A DNA stretch of 64,000 nucleotides from positions 558,001 through 622,000 of the forward strand of contig CAVOOM010000007.1 of assembly GCA_963697565.1 (NCBI GenBank), read 5' to 3'. Made by a program: the position numbers and the translations under genes. This document shows positions 1 through 9,374 of the stretch, one piece after another. Below the pieces are notes generated by a model. It was not told the DNA's origin. It worked only from the letters and a program-made list of their open reading frames with translations, and did no database searches. How positions within the stretch are numbered: position 1 is the first letter of the stretch; each line of letters starts with the position of its first letter. The DNA is from CAWFSE01 sp963697565. Lineage in GTDB: Bacteria > Actinomycetota > Actinomycetes > CAVWCF01.

Positions 1-706
1 CGTGAACACCTCGTGCACCACCGCGATCTGGGCCGGGTGGATGCACGCCCGGCCGCGGTAGCCGAGCCGGCGGACCGCCTCGGTGGAGGCCCGCAGGGCG
101 TCGAGGTCCCGGAAGTTCGTCGAGACCGGTCCGACCGGCGGGTCGATCCCCGCGGCCGCCGACGCCAGCACCACCTGGGAGCGCACCCACAGCAGCTCGC
201 GCTCGTCGTCGCCCGGCTCGATCCCGGTGTCGGCCTTGAGGTCGGCCTCCCCCACCTGCAGCCGCCGCACCCGGGGCGCCTGGGCGATCTCGGCGGCCCG
301 CAGGACCGCGGCAGCGCTCTCCAGCAGCGGCGCGATGCCGATCGAGCCCGCGGCGATGGCCCGCTCGGCCTCCAGCCGATCCAGCAGCCCGGCGACCGCC
401 GCGACCTCGGCCGCGCTCTCGGCCTTCGCCAGGCAGATCCCGGCCAATGCCGGCAGCGGCGACCGCCTCGACGTCCACGAGGGCGGCGTGGCCCGGGTTG
501 ACCCGCACCCAGACCTCGACCGGGTTGTCGGCGGCGGCCGGCAGCCCGGCCAGCCACTCGGCCACAGCCGCGCGGGCGGAGTCCTTGGCCGAGACCGCGA
601 CGGCGTCCTCGAGGTCCACGATGAGCGCGTCCGCCCCGCGGCCCAGCGCCTTGGCCAGGACGTCCGGCCGGTCCCCGGGCACGTACAGGTGCGAGCGGGC
701 GCTCAC
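1..706 (-). CDS. CitE/HpcH-family CoA-ester lyase (3' end cut by window edge; one frame break)
   Basis: Member of the HpcH/HpaI aldolase - citrate lyase beta family, TIM-barrel enzymes that cleave malyl-, methylmalyl- or citramalyl-CoA-type esters to acyl-CoA plus an oxoacid. Visible hallmarks in order are HLYVPGDRPDVLAKA at the N-terminus, ALIVDLEDAV (metal-binding acidic residues), VWVRVNP, then after a frame break near 440-455 GICLAKAES, LLESAAAVLRA, LQVGEADLKADTG and GRACIHPAQIAVVHEVF at the window edge. The GTG start overlaps the stop of the upstream acyl-CoA dehydrogenase as GTGA, so it is the last visible gene of the operon. It is the natural carbon-carbon cleavage step of the pathway. 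Substrate is not readable from sequence. Family is certain; exact reaction is inference. Confidence 0.85.
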   Translation of the reverse strand, partial: MSARSHLYVPGDRPDVLAKALGRGADALIVDLEDAVAVSAKDSARAAVAEWLAGLPAAADNPVEVWVRVNPGHAALVDVEAVAAAGIGRDLPGEGRERGRGRGGRRAAGSAGGRAGHRRGLDRHRAAAGERCRGPAGRRDRPGAPGAAAAGGGGRPQGRHRDRAGRRRARAAVGALPGGAGVGGRGDRPAGRTGLDELPGPRRPAGLHRGGPPARLPRPGVHPPGPDRGGARGVH

Positions 707-1866
707 CCGACGACCTCGGAGCCGCTGACCAGCGAACGGGCGATGACCATCCGCATCACGTCGCTGGTGCCCTCGCCGATGGTCATCAGCGGGGCGTCGC
801 GGTAGAGCCGCTCGACGACGAACTCCTGGCTGTAGCCGTACCCGCCGTGGATCCGCATCGCGTCGAGGGCGGCGGTGACCGCGACCTCGGAGGCGAAGAG
901 CTTGGCCATGCCGCTCTGCATGTCGACGCGCTCGCCGGCATCGGCCTTGGACGCGGCCCAGTAGACCATCAGCCGGGCCGCCTGGATGTTGGTGGCCATG
1001 TCGGCCAGCTTGATCTGGATCGCCTGGAAGTCCGAGATCGGCTTGCCGAACGCCTCGCGGTCGCGGGAGTACTGCAGGGCCGCGTCGTACGCCGCCTGGG
1101 CGATCCCCAGCGCGCGCGAGCCGATGTTGATCCGGCCGGTCTCCAGCCCGGACAGCACCTGCTGCATCCCCCGGCCCTCGACGCCTCCGAGCAGCCGCTC
1201 GACGGGGACCCGGACGTCGTCGAGCACGATCTCGCAGCTCTCGGTGCCCTTGTAGCCCAGCTTGGGCAGGTCCTTGCTCACCGTGAAGCCCGGGCTGTCG
1301 CAGTCGACGAGCAGCACGCTCATCCCCTTGTGCGCGGGCGTGGCCGACGGGTCGGTCTTGACCAGGACCGGCAGCACGCCGGCGTAGCGGGCGTTGGTGA
1401 TCCAGGTCTTGGTGCCGCGCACGACGTAGTGGTCGCCGTCCAGCGTCGCGGTGGTGGTGATGCCCTGCAGGTCGGTGCCGGCGCCGGGCTCGGTGAGGCC
1501 GATGCCCGTGCGCAGCTCGCCGGTGGCCAGGCGCGGCAGGAACTCCTGCTTCTGCTCCGGCGTGCCGTGCTTGGCGATCATCCACGACGACAGCGAGTGG
1601 CTGCCGAGGATGCCGGCGATGCCCATCCAGCCCTTCGCGATCTCCTCGAAGACGATCGCGAACGACACCATGTCGATGCCCAGGCCGCCGTACTCCTCGG
1701 GGATCGTCATCCCGAACAGGCCGAGGCCCTTCATGGTCTCGACGATCTCGGTCGGGTAGCGACCGGAGTGCTCCCACTCCGAGGCAACAGGCACGATCTC
1801 CTTGTCCACGAAGGACCGGATCGTGTCGCGGAACATCTGCTGCTCGTCGGACAGGTTGAAGTCCAT
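703..1866 (-). CDS. Acyl-CoA dehydrogenase
   Basis: Intact 387-residue flavoprotein of the acyl-CoA dehydrogenase family, which makes an alpha,beta-double bond in an acyl-CoA and passes electrons to ETF. All three domains are present: N-terminal helical domain, middle beta domain with GIGLTEPGAGTDL and TKTWITNA (FAD contact), and C-terminal helical domain with RDREAFGKPISDFQ, IHGGYGYSQEFVVERLYRDA and IGEGTSDVMR. The Glu of IGEGTSD (E365) sits at the catalytic-base position used by short- and medium-chain enzymes. The ATG shares one base with the stop of the FAD-dehydrogenase gene (TGATG), and the stop overlaps the lyase start. One of the few unbroken genes of this operon. Chain preference is unknown. 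Confidence 0.95.
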   Translation of the reverse strand: MDFNLSDEQQMFRDTIRSFVDKEIVPVASEWEHSGRYPTEIVETMKGLGLFGMTIPEEYGGLGIDMVSFAIVFEEIAKGWMGIAGILGSHSLSSWMIAKHGTPEQKQEFLPRLATGELRTGIGLTEPGAGTDLQGITTTATLDGDHYVVRGTKTWITNARYAGVLPVLVKTDPSATPAHKGMSVLLVDCDSPGFTVSKDLPKLGYKGTESCEIVLDDVRVPVERLLGGVEGRGMQQVLSGLETGRINIGSRALGIAQAAYDAALQYSRDREAFGKPISDFQAIQIKLADMATNIQAARLMVYWAASKADAGERVDMQSGMAKLFASEVAVTAALDAMRIHGGYGYSQEFVVERLYRDAPLMTIGEGTSDVMRMVIARSLVSGSEVVG

Positions 1867-3317
1867 CAGTGCTGCTCCTCGTGCGTGGGTTGCTGGTGGT
1901 TGGGGATCTCTGGCTGGGGCGCCCCGGCGAGCCTGGCCCCGAGCAGCCGGCCGAGCGCGAGCGCCGGGGTGAGCACCATGCCGGAGCAGAACGAGTTGCC
2001 GTTGAAGGCGGCCGCGCCGATGACCTCGCCGACGGCGTGCAGGCCCTCGATCACGCTCCCGTCGGGGCGGCGCACCCGCGAGGTCGTGCGTCGACGTCGA
2101 CGCCGCTGAAGGTGATGAGCGTGACCGGGTGGTTCTCGATCGCGTAGAAGGGGGCCTCGGCGATCGGGGCCGGGCGGTGCCGCCGGCCGAAGTCGTCCTC
2201 GCGCCCCATCGAGGTCGCGTGGTTGTAGCGGGCGACCGTCGCGGCGAGCCCGTCGGCGGCGATCCCGGCCCGCTCGGCGAGCTCGGCGATGGTGTCGGCC
2301 TTGGTGATCCCCCGGCGAACCCCGGCGGCGGCATCGACCTCCTCCGCCGACATGCCGAGGATCATCGGCCGGGACTCGCGCAGGGCCCGGGCGTCGAAGA
2401 CCGTCCAGAAGGTCATCTCAGGGATCGTGACGAGCACCCGCTCCTTGCGGTCGATGCTCGGCTCCTCCTCGTTGATCCAGCGCCGACCCGTCTGGTCGAC
2501 GTAGATCTCCCAGGGCTTGCGCTCCGGGGCGACCAGGTGCGGGCGGTGCACCCAGTCGACCCGCAGCTGGCCGGGCTCGGGCGGCAGCCCGCCGAAGGTC
2601 GGCAGGTACGTGCCCTCTCCCTGCACCGCGGCGCCGGCCTCGACGGCCATGACCGAGCCCGTCGCCGGTGGACCCCGGAGCCGCCGAGGTGACGAGCGGG
2701 GCCTTCTCGTACCGGCGGAACAACTCGGGGTTGTGCCCGAAGCCGCCGGTGGCCAGCACGGTGTCGCGGGCCTCGACCACATCGCCGGACTCGGTCCGGA
2801 CCCCCGCGACCCGGCCCCCGTCCACGACCAGGCCGGCGGCGCGCGTGGACAGCCGCACCTCGATCCGGCCCGACTCGACATGGGGGGCAACGGCCCGCTC
2901 CAGCGCCTCGGCGATCGGCACGGCCATCCGCGACGTGTGCACCGTGCGCGCGGTGCGGTACGGCTCGTGGCCGAAGACGAGCCGCGGCGTGAGGGGGTCC
3001 CACTCGACCCCGAGGTCCTCCAACCAGTCCACCGTGCCCGGCTGCAGCTCGACCGAGAGCCGGGTCAGGTCCTCGCGCGCGGTGCCCATCGAGATCCGCT
3101 GGATGTCGTCCCAGTGCGCCTCCCGGGAGTCGGCGATCCCCTTGGCCGCCTGGGCCCGGGTGCCGGCGCCGGAGACGTGTCCCCCGCTGTAGTGCAGGGC
3201 GCCGCCCAGGCGGACGTCCTTCTCGAGCACGACCACGAAGAGCCCGCCCTCGGCGGCCGCGAGGGCGGCGGCCAACCCGGCCGGGCCTCCGCCCACCACG
3301 CAGACGTCGTACGCCAT
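1866..3317 (-). CDS. FAD-dependent oxidoreductase, fumarate reductase/KstD-like flavoprotein family (two frame breaks)
   Basis: About 483 residues after correcting frame breaks near 2655 and 2088. The N-terminal dinucleotide-binding motif VCVVGGGPAGLAAALAAAEG is followed by VLEKDVRLGGALHYSGGH, DTVLATGGFGHN, PGSTGDGL, then VDQTGRRWINEE and, near the end, GLHAVGEVIGAAAFNGNSF. This is the FAD_binding_2 layout of succinate/fumarate dehydrogenases, 3-ketosteroid 1-dehydrogenases and tricarballylate dehydrogenase. It probably desaturates an acid or CoA ester beside a carbonyl. No signal peptide or haem domain is visible, so it is cytoplasmic and lacks a fused electron carrier. TGATG couplings join it to both neighbours. 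The family is clear; whether it works on a ring ketone or a short acid cannot be told. Confidence 0.85.
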
Positions 3318-4266
3318 CAGCGGGCCTCCTCCCCCAGCAGGACCGAGCGGCCCGCAGGCGGCTCGCCCAGCAGCGCCTCGACGCCCTCGGCCAGCGGACG
3401 CGCGGCGACCTGGGGCACGAAGACCCCCTGGCTCAGCAGCTGCAGCGCCTCGGCCGCGAGCGACCGCTGCCGGTGGGCCGAGACGGAGTGCGCGTTCATC
3501 CCCATCAGCCGGTGCTCGCGCATGATCAGGTCGGTGACGGTGAGGTCGCCGGGCGCGAAGCCGGCCAGGTAGCCGAGCACGATGTGCCGGGCCCGCCACC
3601 CGCAGGCCCGCACCGCGCTGGCCGTCGGCTGCCCGCCCACGGTGTCGATCACGCACATCCGCCCCGCGGCCCTCGGTGGCGTCCATCGCGGCGGCGGGCA
3701 GGTCAGCGGTCGCGACGACGGTGAGGCCGTCCCGCGACTCGACGTGGCCGGGCTCGCGCGCGGCGGCCACCACCGGCAGCCCGCGCTCCAAGGCGACGGC
3801 CACCGCCGCCGCCCCGACGCCCTGGGAGGCGCCGAGCACGAGGACGGTCTCCCCGGGCCGACCGCGGCGAGATCGTCCAACGCGTACAGCGCGTCCATCA
3901 GCGTGGAGGTGCCAGCGGCCGCGACGGCCGGGTCGAGCCCGTCCGGCAGGCCGAGCAGCCAGCGGCGCTCGGCCACGAACCGGTCGGCGAAGACCCCGTC
4001 CCGGAACCCGCCGGCGCCGTCGATCGACCCCCGGACGAAGGCCAGCCGCCCGTCGCCGAGCCGGCCGACGGCGTTGTGGCCGAGCACGAGACGGGTCGGG
4101 CAGCGGGATCCGGATCCGCCCGGCGGCGGTCTGGCGGTCCTTCGGCTGTGACCTCGGCGGCCAGCATCGCGACCTCGACCGGGTCGGCCGCGGCCGACGC
4201 TCCGGCGGGCTCGGCGAGGTCGACCAGCCGGACCTCGCCGCCGGTCCGCACAATCGCGTGGGTCAT
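3317..4266 (-). CDS. MDR-family (zinc-alcohol dehydrogenase/quinone reductase-like) oxidoreductase, frame broken several times
   Basis: About 316 residues if frames are joined. Start MTHAIVRTGGEVRLVDLAEP is a GroES-like opening. Then come LVLGHNAVGRLGDGRLAFVRGS, the Rossmann motif ETVLVLGASQGVGAAAVAVAL, GADVCVIDTVGGQ and LMGMNAHSVSAHRQ near the end. Frame breaks lie near 4135, 4090, 3865 and 3670, so the coding region reads in pieces. The family comprises NAD(P)H-dependent quinone or enoyl reductases and alcohol dehydrogenases; no zinc-cysteine cluster is visible, which favours the quinone/enoyl reductase branch. Its ATG overlaps the DUF35 stop as ATGA and its stop overlaps the next ATG as TGATG. 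Given four breaks, true decay cannot be fully excluded, although flanking genes suffer the same errors. Confidence 0.7.
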
Positions 4267-4678
4267 CGCGGCACCCTTCCGAAGACGGGCAGCCGGCGCC
4301 CGTCGGCCAATGGCTCCCAATGCAGTGACACGGGGTCGTCGCACCGCCAGGCGTCCACGTCGTCGCCCACCAGCCGGCTCAGCACGATCGGGCCCTCCTC
4401 GAGGACGCACCCGCGCCACCACGTACGGGGCCTCGATCTGCTCCGGGGCCGGGCGCGGTGCACGACGGTGAAGGAGTCGACCCGGGCCGTGGCCGGAGGC
4501 CTCGACCCACCGAGGGTCGGTGGCCATGCAGGCGACGCAGACCGAGCGCGGGTGGAACTGCACCGCGGCGCAGGCATGGCAGCGCTGCAGCAGGAACCAG
4601 CCCTCGCGGGTGCCGTCCCACCACGGCGCCGTGGTCGTCGTCGACGCGGGGGCGACCTGGCGAGCGCGTCGGGCTCAC
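4263..4678 (-). CDS. DUF35 OB-fold acyl-CoA-associated protein, partner of the thiolase (frame breaks)
   Basis: Small protein of about 138 residues: a rubredoxin-like zinc ribbon followed by an OB fold. Reading across breaks near 4650, 4475 and 4410 gives WDGTREGWFLLQRCHACAAV, FHPRSVCVACMATDP, VDSFTVVHRA, IEAPYVVARV and LEEGPIVLSRLVGDDVDAW. The paired CxxC motifs (CHAC, CVAC) are the zinc ligands. In the known Ltp2-ChsH2 and acetyl-CoA acetyltransferase assemblies, a DUF35 protein is required to hold and activate a thiolase-fold partner. Here it follows the thiolase-like gene with a GTGA overlap, which fits a stoichiometric complex. Stop overlaps the next start as ATGA. Confidence 0.8.
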
Positions 4679-5823
4679 CGGTCCACCCCCAGCAGCACCG
4701 TGGCGTGGTCGACAGGATCCCGCCGGTGCCGTGGGCGAGCGCGACCTCGGCCCCGGGCACCTGGCGGGCCCCAGCCTCGCCGCGCAGCTGGCGGACCGCC
4801 TCGACGAGCAGCAGCACGCCGAACTGGCCGGGATGGCAGTACGACAGCCCGCCGCCGGAGGTGTTGAGCGGGAAGGAGCCCCCGGGCCGGATCGCGCCGT
4901 CGGCGATGAGCGACGGCGCCTCGCCCGAACCCGCAGAAGCCCAGGGCCTCGAGGGTGAGCAGCACCGTGATGGTGAACGAGTCGTAGACCTGCGCGACAT
5001 CGACGTCGGCAGGGGTCAGGCCGGCGCGCGCGAAGGCCGCCTGGCCGCTCTCCGCCGCCCCGGTCCGAGCAGGTCGCGGTCGGCCGTCATCGACTGGTGG
5101 GTCGTCAGCTCGCCGTAGCCCAGCACGGCCACCGGCGCCTTGGCCAGATCGCGCGCCCGCTCCAGCGACGTGAGCACGATCGCCCCCCCGCCGTCGGTGA
5201 CCAGGCAGCAGTCGGCGGCCGACAGCGGCGACGAGATCGGCGCGGCGGCCAGCACGTCCTCGACCGGAGCGGGCCGGCGCCGTGGCGGAACGCCGCCGGG
5301 TTGAGCAGGGCCCAGTCCCGCGCGGCGCTGGCGACCTCCGCGAGATCGGCGCGCGTCGCGCCGTACGCGTGCAGGTAGCGCTGCGCCGCCAGCGCGTAGT
5401 ACGACAGCGGCCACAGGGGGTGGTGCGGCGCCTCGAACTGCGCCTCCGGCGTGTGCTCCTCGATCACCCCGCCGAGCTTGCGCGAGCGCGCGGAGCGCTG
5501 GTTGCTGGCGTACGAGATCACGACGACCTCGCACTGGCCCGCCTCGATCGCCTGGGCGGCCCGCGCGACGTACATCTCGAAGACCGAGCCGCCGGCGAAC
5601 GACGAGTCGGTCCACCGCGGGCGCAGCCCGAGGTGGTCGGCGAGCTGGTGGCCGAGAACCGGGCCAGGCCGTTGGTCGCCAGCCCGTCGACGTCGGCCAG
5701 GGTGAGCCCGGCGTCGGCCAGCGCGCGGGTCACGGCCTGGGCCTGCAGGGTGAACAGCGAGAGCCCCGTGGCGCCGAGATCGCACTCGGCCGCCCCGGCG
5801 ATCGCCACCCCGCGCCCGCTCAC
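4675..5823 (-). CDS. Thiolase-fold protein (SCP-2/Ltp2-like) with altered catalytic cysteine region, frame broken
   Basis: About 382 residues once pieces are joined: GTG start with GVAIAGAAECDLGATG, LADVDGLATNGLARFSA, DSSFAGGSVFEMYVARAA, CEVVVISYASNQRS, LAAAPISSPLSAADCCLV, TDGGGAIVLTS, DVDVAQVYDSFTITVLL, then GGGLSYCHPGQFGVLLLVEA. Frame breaks occur near 5660, 5275, 5060, 4935 and 4715. The segment that normally carries the acylated cysteine reads SSFAGGS, without Cys, whereas the late HPG histidine region is kept. That is the pattern of thiolase paralogues that pair with DUF35 proteins and act as retro-aldolases (Ltp2 type) rather than as acetyltransferases. The adjacent DUF35 gene supports this reading. 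Substrate unknown. Confidence 0.8.
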
Positions 5824-5827
5824 CGCG

Positions 5828-6765
5828 TCAGGCCCCCTCAGGGCGGGCGACGACCTCGGCGGTGCAGGGGGCGGCGGCCACCTTGGTCACCGAGCCGTCG
5901 CCGTCGACGACGACCACACGCAGGTCGACGGCCACCACGCCGTCCTCGACCGAGGTGACCTCGCCCTCGCAGCGGACGGTCTCGCCGGCGAACACGAGGT
6001 TCTTGAAGCGGAAGGCCAGGGTGCGGATGAACGCCTCCGGGCCCAGCCAGTCCTGCAGCGCCTCGGCCAGCAGGGCTCCGAAGACCTGCCCGTCGACGAC
6101 GGGCGCGGGCACCTGCTTGGCGGCGAGGTAGTCGGCGTCGTAGTGCAGCTTGTGCCAGTCCCAGGTCGCGCCGGCGTACGCGATCATGTCGGGCAGCGCG
6201 ATCGTGCGGACGAGCGGCGGCACCGGGTCGCCGACCGCGGGCAGGGCGAGGGCGCTCATGACGCGGCCTTCTGTGAGCTCGACGAAGACCAGCGTCTCGA
6301 GGTTCTCGGCGAGCAGGTCGCCGTGCTGGTTGGCGTAGGACGCCTCGCTCACGACCGACAGCATCGCCTGCCCGGAGCCGGTGGTGCGCTCGACCATGTC
6401 GGCGATCCGCCAGGTCGCGGTGACGACGTCGGCCGGGCCGCACGTGGCGGTGGAAGGTGTACGCGTTGCCGCCGCGCACCAGCCGGGTGCCGGGCACCTC
6501 GAGGTGCCACGAGTGGCCGAGGTAGCCCTCGGCGTCGGCCGGGCGGCCGGCGACGTACTGGTTGGTCTCGCAGATCAGCGTGGGCGGGGCCACGACGTCG
6601 TCGAGGCCGGCCGCGGCCGCGGCCGCGTCGTCGGTGTAGAGCGGGTTGGCGTCGCCCACGGCGAGGGCGAAGTAGCGGATCGCGGCGCGGCCCAGGGGCT
6701 CGGGCGCGGTGTAGGCGGCGGTCTCCCCGATCCGCGCGCGCAGGGCGTCGGTGAGGAGGCGTCAC
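5828..6765 (-). CDS. Two-hotdog MaoC-like hydratase (FAS1 DH-like N-terminal half + MaoC half)
   Basis: About 312 residues. N-terminal hotdog: TDALRARIGETAAYTAPEPL, IRYFALAVGDANPLYTDD, PPTLICETNQYV, TFHRHVRPADVVTATWRIAD. C-terminal hotdog: RTIALPDMIAYAGATWDWHKLHYDADYLAAK, a good match to the D/H hydratase motif (Asp and His of the 2-enoyl-CoA hydratase dyad), then VDGQVFGALLAEALQDW. I place the GTG start at 6765, overlapping the Rid stop as GTGA; reading on needs one extra C removed near 6758 and another near 6436. Likely hydrates an enoyl-CoA formed by the operon's dehydrogenases. Stop lies 4 nt before the thiolase start. Confidence 0.82.
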
Positions 6766-7968
6766 GCACGCGGCATCCAGGCGGTCGGGACGACCTCGAG
6801 CAGGAACTCGTCGCGCAGCAGGCCGCCGCAGACGATGCCGGTCGAGGCCGGGTAGGGCGCGCGCAGCTTGGCCTTGCGCACGTCGGCCACCGCGCGGTAG
6901 TCGGGCAGCCCGGCCGGCGTGACGTACTCGACGGTGGTGAGCAGGTGCTCGAGGCCGGCGCCGACGGCGGCCAGCGTCTCGCCGATCGCGTCGTACGTCG
7001 CCTCGGCCTGGCCGCGCAGGTCGCCCACATGGGTCGCCTGCTGGGACTCCATGTCGAGGGCGGCGAAGCCGCACATGTAGAGGGTGTCGCCGGCCCGGAC
7101 GCCGGGGGTGTAGGTCAGCGAGTCGTACCGCGACCAGCCGGGGTTGACCGGCTCGGGGGTGTGCACCGAGGCGATCACGTCGAGGGCGAGCAGGACGCCG
7201 GGGGCGTGCAGCTCGCTCATCAGGATGCCCGCCGCGCCCGGGTAGACCGGGCCGAGCAGGTCGCGGCGCGGGCGGCCGGTCTTGGGGTAGCGCTCGCGGG
7301 TGGCGGGCGTGGAGTAGTCGATGGTCTGCACGAGGTGCGACAGGTCGAGACCCGGCCCGCTGCAGCAGCTCGCCCGCGCGCTCCAGGCAGTAGAAGTACT
7401 GCCCGATCGACGTCGCCCTCGGCGACGATCTCGCCGTCTGGCGCCGATCGGCAGCAGCGTCGGCAGGTAGACCGCGCCGTCGTGGCCCTGGCGCACGGTC
7501 TCGCGCCGCCACGAGCCGTCGGAGCCGAGCACGAGCGCCTGCCCGCCGCCGCGCGTGGCGTGCACCTCGACCTCGATCAGCGCCTTGCCGCGCACCAGCC
7601 GGTCGACGACGACGGTCATGCACGGCCGGGCCGTGCGCGCGAACAGCCGCTCGCGCACCTCGCGCGCCTCGGCGTAGGCCGGCAGCCCGGCGATCGTGAC
7701 GTTCTCGACCACGCGGGTGACATCGGCCATGGTCAGCCCGGCTGCCGCGAGGATCGCCTCCTGCTTGGCGTAGGCGGTCTCGGCCTGCTCGCCCATGCCG
7801 CCCCGCGACGTCGGGCTTGCCCTTGGCCGGGTCGAACGCCGACCCCGAGTGGCCGCTGTTGAGCGCGTCATCGGGCCCGACCTGAAGGCCGAGGGAGAAC
7901 GTGTAGCCGCGGTAGTCGTACCAGGGGAACGACTCGGGCTCGATGGCCACGGGCGGGATCGGTGACAT
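6762..7968 (-). CDS. Tandem RidA-domain protein
   Basis: About 400 residues with two Rid (YjgF) repeats. Start MSPIPPVAIEPESFPWYDYR, then LNSGHSGSAFDP. First Rid half: GEQAETAYAKQEAILAAAG, TRVVENVTIAGLPAYAEARE, RPCMTVVVDRLV and KALIEVEVHA. Second half: GWSRYDSLTYTPGVRAGDTL, QAEATYDAIGETLAAVGAGL, TTVEYVTPAGLPDYRAVADV and LLRDEFLLEVV. Frame breaks near 7800, 7430 and 7360. Classical RidA is about 130 residues and hydrolyses enamine/imine intermediates through a conserved Arg; no clear equivalent Arg is visible at the usual place in either half, so a binding or non-deaminase role is possible. Position inside a CoA-thioester operon without an amino-acid enzyme is unexpected. Start lies 17 nt after the PrpD stop. 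Confidence 0.8.
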
Positions 7969-7985
7969 GCGGTTCTCCGGGTGCG

Positions 7986-9374
7986 TCAGGCCGCCGCGAC
8001 GCGCGCGGCGAGGTCGAGGATCGGGGCGAGCGAGGGCAGGTCGGCGAGCGAGCGGACGGCGGCGGCCAGCTCGCGCGCGGCCCCCGGTCGCCCCCGGCGT
8101 TGGCGAGGAACTTGGCGTCGAGCTCGGCGTCGCTCAGCGGCGCGGCGGGCCCGCCCGCGCTGCGCGCGACGCGCCCCCTCAAGCACCCGGCCGTCGGTGA
8201 GCCGGACCACGACGTGGCCGGGGGCGTCGGCCGCCACCCCGCCGGCGGTCGACCACGTCGGTGCGCACCCGGGCGGCCAGCGCCGCGACCTCGGGCCGAC
8301 CGATCGAGGCCGGCTCGTACGTCGCGACCCCGACCGACGCCGTCGAGGACCAGCGCGGCGCACGGACCAGGGCAGCGAGAACTTCGCGTCGTAGGACGAG
8401 CGCGGGTGGACCTTGTCGGCCGCCGGCTCGCAGACGATCGAGGCGCTGTCGGGGTGCACGTCGCAGCTGATCGACTCGATGTCGCCGGCCCCGACCGGGC
8501 GGCGCCGCTGAGGGCGCGGCCAGCGCGTCGAGCGTGACGTGCATCAGCTGGCACGACGGGTAGGGCTTGACCGTGATGCGCTCGACCTCCCAGCGCTCGC
8601 CCAGCCCGGCCAGGACCGAGGCCGGGGTCGGCGGGCTTGCGCCGACAGCGCGGCCTAGATGCCGTAGCGGCCCCTCGAGCACGCTGGCCGGGCCGGTCGC
8701 GCCGGCCGCGGCGAGGCGCGCGGCGAGCACGCCCGTTCAACGAGGCCGTGCCCGGGTGCAGCTGCTTCGTCGACGATCCGGTGGTCGAGGAACTCCAGCA
8801 GCCCGCCGGACGCCGAGCCGGCGATGCCGAGGGCGTCGACCAGGGTGCCCGGCGCCAGGCCGAGCAGGCGGCCGCGACGGCGGTCGCCGCCGAGAGCGTG
8901 CCGGCCACCTGGGTGGCGTGCAGGCCGCGGGCGTGGAACCCGTGCGGGCTGGCCGCCGCGACGCGGCAGACCACCTCGTACGCCGACGACGCGCCGCGGC
9001 GAGCACGTCGGCGCCGGTGGCGCCCTGCTGCTCCCCGACGGCGAAGGCGGCCGGCAGCACGACCGAGGTCGCGTGGACGAGGCCGCCCGCGTGGGTGTCG
9101 TCGAAGTCGAGGCCGTGCACCAGGGCTCCGTCGGCGAGGGCCGCGGCAGGCGCGCGAGACCCGCTGACGGGTGCCCAGCACGCGTCGCCTCCGGCGGCCC
9201 GCCGAGGCCGAGCGCCACGGTGACCGCCGGCGCCGCCGCGCCCGAGCGGGCTGACGCCAGCGCGCAGCCGACGCCGTCGAGCAGGTGCCGCACGGCCGCC
9301 CGCCGAGCCGCCGCCGTGGCCTGCTCGGGCGAGGGCCCCAGCGTCCACGCGGCGAGTTCGGCGGCGACGGTCAT
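7986..9374 (-). CDS. MmgE/PrpD family protein (2-methylcitrate dehydratase / cis-aconitate decarboxylase fold), frame broken
   Basis: About 462 residues after joining. Visible family motifs are MTVAAELAAWTLGPSPEQAT, RRAAVRHLLDGVGCALA, HGLDFDDTHAGGLVHATSVV (the conserved Asp/His region), LPAAFAVGE, ASPHGFHARGLHATQVAGTL, VEALGIAGSASGGLLEFLDH-type sequence, and ITVKPYPSCQLMHVTLDALA. Breaks near 9165, 8995, 8750, 8660, 8500, 8345 and 8090. Members dehydrate 2-methylcitrate or decarboxylate cis-aconitate to itaconate. The ATG overlaps the CoA-transferase stop as ATGA. Together with a CoA-transferase, a MaoC hydratase and a CitE-type lyase it suggests branched dicarboxylate chemistry, but the reaction is not proven. 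Confidence 0.8.
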
